From assembly GCF_024462775.1 (NCBI RefSeq), contig NZ_JANGCE010000002.1, positions 124,001 through 188,000 of the forward strand: a DNA stretch of 64,000 nucleotides, written 5' to 3'. The notes beneath the pieces were generated by a model, which saw only the letters and a list, made by a program, of their open reading frames with translations, ran no database searches and had not been told where the DNA came from. This document shows positions 62,775-64,000 of this stretch, one piece after another (positions within the stretch are counted from its first letter, which is position 1; each line of letters begins with the position of its first letter). A program made the position numbers and the translations under genes. Source of the stretch: Butyricicoccus faecihominis (GTDB lineage: Bacteria > Bacillota > Clostridia > Oscillospirales > Butyricicoccaceae).

Positions 62775-64000
62775 TTTTCACCACTCCCGTCGCATATTGA
62801 ATAATCAAGCTTTCCGTGGCATCCTGACCAGCAAGTTCTCCTGCGATTTCTCCGTTATGGATTACCAATATCCGATCGCTCATACCGATCAATTCGGGCA
62901 GCTCCGAGGATATGACGATCGCCGCTTTCCCCGCATTTGTCAGCTCTCTGATCAGCTTATATATTTCTTCCTTTGCGCCGACATCCACGCCGCGCGTCGG
63001 CTCGTCGAAAATATATAGATCAGCGTCTCTCATCAGCCATTTTGCAAACACTACTTTTTGTTGGTTGCCTCCGCTTAAACTGTCCACCGGGGTCATAAGG
63101 TCCGGCGCACGGATCGACAGTCTGGCCTTGTATTTTTTTGCAGCCTCTCCACGCTTTGTCTCATTGATGAACAGGTGTTTTACAAACATCTTGAGCGAAG
63201 CCAATGTCATGTTTTCGCGGATCGAGGCATGCATGACCATACCGCTGTGGCGGTCCTCCGTTACATAGGCGATCTTGGCCGCAATCGCATCATTGGGTGA
63301 GTTGATTTTGACTGTACGCCCCTTTACCACGACAGTTCCGGCATCTGCCGGACGCATACCGAAAATTGCATCCATGATCTCCGTGCGCCCCGCTCCGATC
63401 AGACCGCCGAATCCCAACACCTCACCCGCATACGCAGAAAAGCTGATATTCCGGAACACATCCTTCACACCGAGATTTTCCACACGAAGGATCTCGTCGC
63501 CGACGGTATCCGCCTTTTTCGGGAAATTCAATCCAACTTCGCGCCCTACCATTAAATTGACCAGACTCTTTTTGTCCACCTCGCTGATTTTGACCGTGTC
63601 TACCAGTTTTCCATCTTTTAATATCGTCGCTTCATCGCATAGCTCAAACAGTTCTTCCATTCGATGTGTGATATATACAAAGGTAACGCCCTCCGCACGC
63701 AACTTCCGTACGATTCCAAAAATATGCTCTTTCTCATGCTCGGTCAGAGAGGAGGTAGGCTCGTCCATAATAATCAGTCGTGATCGATAATACAACGCCC
63801 GCGCAAATTGCAGCAGTTGCTGTTCTCCCATACTTAAGCGCCCAGCCGGTATGGTTACGGGCTTCTGGATACCCAAATGCTCGCAAACCTTTTTACTTTC
63901 CGCCAACAATCCCTTTTGATCGACAAAGAAACCCTTTTTCGGCAGTTCTCCCAAGCAAATATTTTCTGCGATAGAAATGGTCGGAATGATTTGCGGCTCT
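62767..64000 (-). CDS. Sugar ABC transporter ATP-binding protein (RbsA type), system C (5' part outside window)
   Basis: The last 411 residues of a double-cassette ATPase. The reading frame is open through position 64000 (PTISIAENICLGELP), so the first Walker A is outside. Visible are the first signature (LSMGEQQLL) and Walker B (LIIMDEPTS), the second P-loop GLIGAGRTE, LSGGNQQK and LYIFDEPTRGVDVG. As far as seen it heads operon C. Confidence 0.93.
   Translation of the reverse strand, partial: EPQIIPTISIAENICLGELPKKGFFVDQKGLLAESKKVCEHLGIQKPVTIPAGRLSMGEQQLLQFARALYYRSRLIIMDEPTSSLTEHEKEHIFGIVRKLRAEGVTFVYITHRMEELFELCDEATILKDGKLVDTVKISEVDKKSLVNLMVGREVGLNFPKKADTVGDEILRVENLGVKDVFRNISFSAYAGEVLGFGGLIGAGRTEIMDAIFGMRPADAGTVVVKGRTVKINSPNDAIAAKIAYVTEDRHSGMVMHASIRENMTLASLKMFVKHLFINETKRGEAAKKYKARLSIRAPDLMTPVDSLSGGNQQKVVFAKWLMRDADLYIFDEPTRGVDVGAKEEIYKLIRELTNAGKAAIVISSELPELIGMSDRILVIHNGEIAGELAGQDATESLIIQYATGVVKNG

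Noticed and set aside
1-64000. tRNA, rRNA, insertion sequence or phage genes
   Set aside because: Looked for and none recognised by eye; no transposase or integrase motif in any convincing reading frame.

Overview
The window is about 57% G+C bacterial chromosome with dense operons, strong AGGAGG-type ribosome binding sites and TTGACA/TATAAT promoters. A Spo0A-type regulator, SLH-domain surface proteins, an [FeFe]-hydrogenase, glycyl-radical chemistry, 4-hydroxybutyrate/CoA-transferase genes and three ribose-type ABC importers point to an anaerobic, spore-lineage Clostridia member. An Oscillospiraceae/Butyricicoccaceae-like gut bacterium is my inference. No rRNA, tRNA, CRISPR array, transposase or phage gene was seen.

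Layout. 1-4834 (minus): ribose-type ABC transporter A and a zinc dehydrogenase cut by the window edge. 5475-8427 (plus): AraC regulator, TauE-type permease and MFS permease. 8474-9787: small membrane exporter and a PadR/membrane pair with a palindromic operator inside its promoter. 9830-12351 (minus): two Gfo/Idh/MocA dehydrogenases with a third, decayed copy between them. 12734-15507 (minus): split ThrE exporter and cardiolipin synthase. 15651-17752 (plus): M24 peptidase-like protein and DegV. 17802-25451: a promoter segment bounded by near-perfect inverted repeats, a possible c-di-GMP-I riboswitch, and two large SLH surface proteins. 25516-32832: YitT, Spo0A, a solute-binding lipoprotein coupled to a hybrid histidine kinase, and a DHH phosphoesterase. 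33018-40198: a sigma-54 island with symporter, enhancer-binding regulator, glycyl radical enzyme and activase. 40610-42667: [FeFe]-hydrogenase continuous with a rubrerythrin that has its own internal ribosome binding site. 42749-55869: a ten-gene catabolic/ABC operon with a divergent GntR-LacI regulator and a further dehydrogenase. 56066-64000 (minus, open): ABC transporter C with CoA-transferase-like subunits, a cupin, 4-hydroxybutyrate dehydrogenase and a Cat2-like CoA-transferase.

How the genes fit together. Two large operons couple sugar- or cyclitol-type ABC import to unusual downstream chemistry. The operon at 42.7-53.2 kb joins two Gfo/Idh/MocA dehydrogenases, a scyllo-inosose-dehydrogenase-like zinc enzyme, a TIM-barrel epimerase-like protein, an intact type I dehydroquinate-dehydratase homologue and a second homologue that has lost its Schiff-base lysine and histidine. 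This looks like oxidation followed by dehydration or ring opening of a carbocyclic polyol or cyclitol acid. The operon at 56-64 kb would take its substrate towards 4-hydroxybutyryl-CoA, and its GctB/IpdB-like subunit lacks the transferase glutamate. The strongest regulatory find is the putative invertible promoter ahead of the first SLH protein. The sigma-54 island is coherent: both its outward transcription units have textbook -24/-12 promoters and the activator lies between them.
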